Shown here in pieces: positions 14,592-16,501 of a stretch of DNA of 16,501 bases. Position numbers and translations under genes: made by a program. Numbering within the stretch: position 1 is the first letter of the stretch; each line of letters starts with the position of its first letter. The stretch lies in assembly GCA_964655225.1 (NCBI GenBank), contig CAZZMB010000046.1, positions 1-16,501 on the forward strand. Direction: 5' to 3'. The stretch comes from JAFMKE01 sp964655225. GTDB lineage: Bacteria > Bacteroidota > Bacteroidia > Chitinophagales > UBA8649. Below the pieces are notes generated by a model, which worked only from the letters and a program-made list of their open reading frames with translations, ran no database searches and was not told the DNA's origin.

Positions 14592-15581
14592 TTAATTTTT
14601 AAGTACGATAGCCTTGTTCCAATTTAGGTAAAACATCGGGTGAAAAACAATTTCTCCTCGAGTATTTACTTCCAATGCGGGCATCGGTGCTTTTACAATA
14701 TTGATGATACGAAGTAGTGTTTTCCAGCCATGTTTTTTAGCGGGAATTTGTTCGAAATCTACATCTAATGAAAAGAAAAATCTTCGATACTGTTCGATGT
14801 CACTTCGATCAATTTCTGTTCCATTCTCATCTTCCCATCTGTTTTCAAAACCTCCATACATATCACCGCCCATATATCCAAGAGACAAGGCTAACCAACT
14901 GGATTGAGGCCTAGGATTATTCATAAAAAGACTTGGTGTAATAGATAGCCATATTGCCAAGCTGTTATAATCCTTTATAATTCGTTCTACTTTTCCAGTG
15001 CCGTATAGATCAATAGCTCTCTGCTCAAGCTGTGAGTCGGGATAAGTAACTTGATGAAAGCTGTATTTTGTTCGAATACGCTGTTCATCCCATAGCAGGT
15101 TTTGTGTTAATGCAAGACCACTGCCTAAGGCATTAAATCCAATATCACTCAAAGAAGCGCCCCATTTATCTGAGAACCCATCAAATATTTCAATTGAAGT
15201 TTGGAAGCCAAAACCCATCAAACTGCCATATATAGCCGCTTTTTTAGCATCGACCCCTGCCCATCTGAGCATTTGTGCAGACCAGACACTTTCAAAATAT
15301 GCTGTGTGTACATGCCCCATTTTATCAACTTGTTTCCATTCTTTCACATCGTTAAAAAAATGGAAGTTTGTTCGGGGCGAATCTTTGTACCATATATAGT
15401 TTAGCCCAAGCATTGCAGCGGTGTAGGAGGTGGCTAGTCCGGTTGTAAGACCTATGATTCGTTCTTTTTGAAGGGTAGGAGCAGTTGTAAAAAACTTCAG
15501 CTTACTAGAATCCTTTTGGCTAAATAGAGGAGAAGTTGCATGTAAGCACAAGGTTAATATTATAAAGGTGTAAAGCTTCAT
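14592..15581 (-). CDS. DUF2279 family protein with signal peptide
   Basis: A 329-residue exported protein of unknown function. Residues 1-21 are a signal peptide (PLFS-Q) with no lipobox Cys. The DUF2279 (YfiM-like) signatures are VDKMGHVHTAYF (85-96) and EIFDGFSDKWGASLSDIGFN (131-150), where the conserved D, K, H, E and D residues cluster around short hydrophobic helices (about 42-60, 115-128 and 146-160). The second half (210-325) is rich in aromatic, beta-prone segments and may associate with the outer membrane. The start codon overlaps the era stop as ATGA, implying translational coupling. As I recall, a DUF2279 gene next to era is common in Bacteroidota, but no functional link to the GTPase is established. 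Family assignment is by motif recognition. Confidence 0.82.
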   Translation of the reverse strand: MKLYTFIILTLCLHATSPLFSQKDSSKLKFFTTAPTLQKERIIGLTTGLATSYTAAMLGLNYIWYKDSPRTNFHFFNDVKEWKQVDKMGHVHTAYFESVWSAQMLRWAGVDAKKAAIYGSLMGFGFQTSIEIFDGFSDKWGASLSDIGFNALGSGLALTQNLLWDEQRIRTKYSFHQVTYPDSQLEQRAIDLYGTGKVERIIKDYNSLAIWLSITPSLFMNNPRPQSSWLALSLGYMGGDMYGGFENRWEDENGTEIDRSDIEQYRRFFFSLDVDFEQIPAKKHGWKTLLRIINIVKAPMPALEVNTRGEIVFHPMFYLNWNKAIVLKN

Positions 15582-16468
15582 TCTTTATAACCAAAATGTT
15601 TAAGCATTAAATCATTATCTCTCCAGCCCTCTTTAACTTTAACAAAAAGTTCAAGGTAGACTTTCTTCCCTAAAAATATTTCTATGTCTTTGCGAGCTAG
15701 CGTACCTAGTTTTTTTATGGCGATACCACCCTTACCTATAATTATAGATTTTTGGGTATCCCGTTCCGTGTATATAGTGGCGCGTATTTTATCGATATGG
15801 TCTTCTTCTATAAACTCATCAATTTCCACCTGACAGGAGTAAGGAATCTCTTGCTTGTATAGCTCAAGTAATTTACCTCGAATGATTTCAGTTACGAAAA
15901 ACCGTTCATTTTTATCAGATATTTGGTCTTTATCGAAATAGACGGGTCCTTCCGGCAGGCCTGCCACAATCGTCGTAATAATAGCTTCGAGGTTGAATTT
16001 TTCCAATGCTGAGATAAACAAGACTTCTGCTTTCGGAAATACAGCTTTCCATAATTTAGCATATTCTTTGATTTCCTCTTCGTTTTTTGCCTTATCAATT
16101 TTATTGATCAGCAGTAGAACGGGAGTATCTCCTTTTGAAATCGGCGTATATAAATCAGCTTGTTTTTCCAAAGAGGCCCCGAGCTCTGTTAGATATAAAA
16201 ATATGTCGGCATCATCAAAAGTAGATTTAACATACTTATTCATTTCTTCCTGCATTTTGTAGGCGGGCTTTTCAATAAATCCGGGAGTATCCGAGAATAC
16301 GATTTGGTATTCTTCTTTACTTAGTATGCCATGAATCCGATGCCTTGTAGTTTGTGCTTTTTTAGTAATTATGGATAATTTTTCACCTAATAAAGCATTC
16401 ATGAGTGTTGATTTTCCAACATTGGGAAGACCTACGATATTAACAAATCCTGACTTGTGTACTTTCAT
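15578..16468 (-). CDS. era: GTPase Era
   Basis: An essential ribosome-assembly GTPase that binds the 3' end of 16S rRNA and helps mature the 30S subunit, acting in the cytosol and at the membrane. G motifs: G1 GLPNVGKST (13-21), G2 TTRHRIHG (40-47), G3 DTPG (60-63), G4 NKID (122-125) and G5 SAL (153-155). The C-terminal KH domain includes IIIGKGGIAIKKLG (242-255) and ends with the typical VKVKEGWRDND (276-286). At 296 residues it is full length. It is the first gene visible in a minus-strand operon with the DUF2279 protein (4-nt ATGA overlap) and the MEST-like hydrolase. The 33 nt upstream inside the window contain only a near-match -7 sequence (TATCTTTC at 16473-16480). Confidence 0.97.
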   Translation of the reverse strand: MKVHKSGFVNIVGLPNVGKSTLMNALLGEKLSIITKKAQTTRHRIHGILSKEEYQIVFSDTPGFIEKPAYKMQEEMNKYVKSTFDDADIFLYLTELGASLEKQADLYTPISKGDTPVLLLINKIDKAKNEEEIKEYAKLWKAVFPKAEVLFISALEKFNLEAIITTIVAGLPEGPVYFDKDQISDKNERFFVTEIIRGKLLELYKQEIPYSCQVEIDEFIEEDHIDKIRATIYTERDTQKSIIIGKGGIAIKKLGTLARKDIEIFLGKKVYLELFVKVKEGWRDNDLMLKHFGYKE

Positions 16469-16501
16469 GGTCGAAAGATAGGTATAAATTCAAAAAGCCA
16501 A

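Overview
The window is an ordinary-looking, gene-dense, low-GC chromosomal segment from a member of the Bacteroidota, most likely a flavobacterial or closely related marine lineage. The evidence is the gene content (a cyclophilin-FKBP fusion, a flavobacterial-type TyrRS with an HIGS signature, an era-DUF2279 pair) and the start-site architecture: there are no clear Shine-Dalgarno sequences, leaders are A-rich, and TAnnTTTG-type -7 boxes sit close to several start codons. No rRNA, tRNA, CRISPR array, insertion sequence or prophage gene was seen.

Layout, left to right. (1) 1-186: a possible 3' end of a plus-strand gene and a strong bidirectional terminator facing ndk. (2) 187-603, minus: ndk, divergent from a plus-strand run of a DHH/NrnA-type phosphoesterase, an FKBP lipoprotein and a cyclophilin-FKBP double isomerase lipoprotein, closed by a strong terminator at 3532-3560. 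(3) 3628-4893, plus: a membrane histidine-box hydroxylase resembling alkylglycerol monooxygenase. (4) 4944-6983, minus: pcm followed by tyrS. (5) 7137-8537, plus: a phosphoglucomutase/phosphomannomutase whose stop codon abuts that of the convergent dtd (8538-8990, minus). (6) 9133-12378, minus: an exported 1081-residue protein in which an M1 metallopeptidase is followed by what looks like an Omp85-type outer-membrane beta-barrel. (7) 12654-13721, plus: dprA, whose homology appears to begin upstream of its first ATG. (8) 13718-16468, minus: a tight era - DUF2279 protein - MEST-like alpha/beta hydrolase operon whose last gene overlaps the 3' end of dprA.

How the genes relate. Most are housekeeping: nucleotide balance (ndk), nanoRNA and pAp turnover (NrnA), translation quality (tyrS, dtd, era), protein repair (pcm), envelope protein folding (the two PPIase lipoproteins), sugar-phosphate metabolism and DNA uptake or recombination (dprA). 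The less ordinary items are the peptidase-barrel fusion, the AGMO-like enzyme with a changed residue at a recalled pterin-related position, and the bacterial relative of animal MEST/PEG1 in the era operon. I found no multi-gene defence or mobile system. The peptidase-barrel fusion is the strongest candidate for something under-described.
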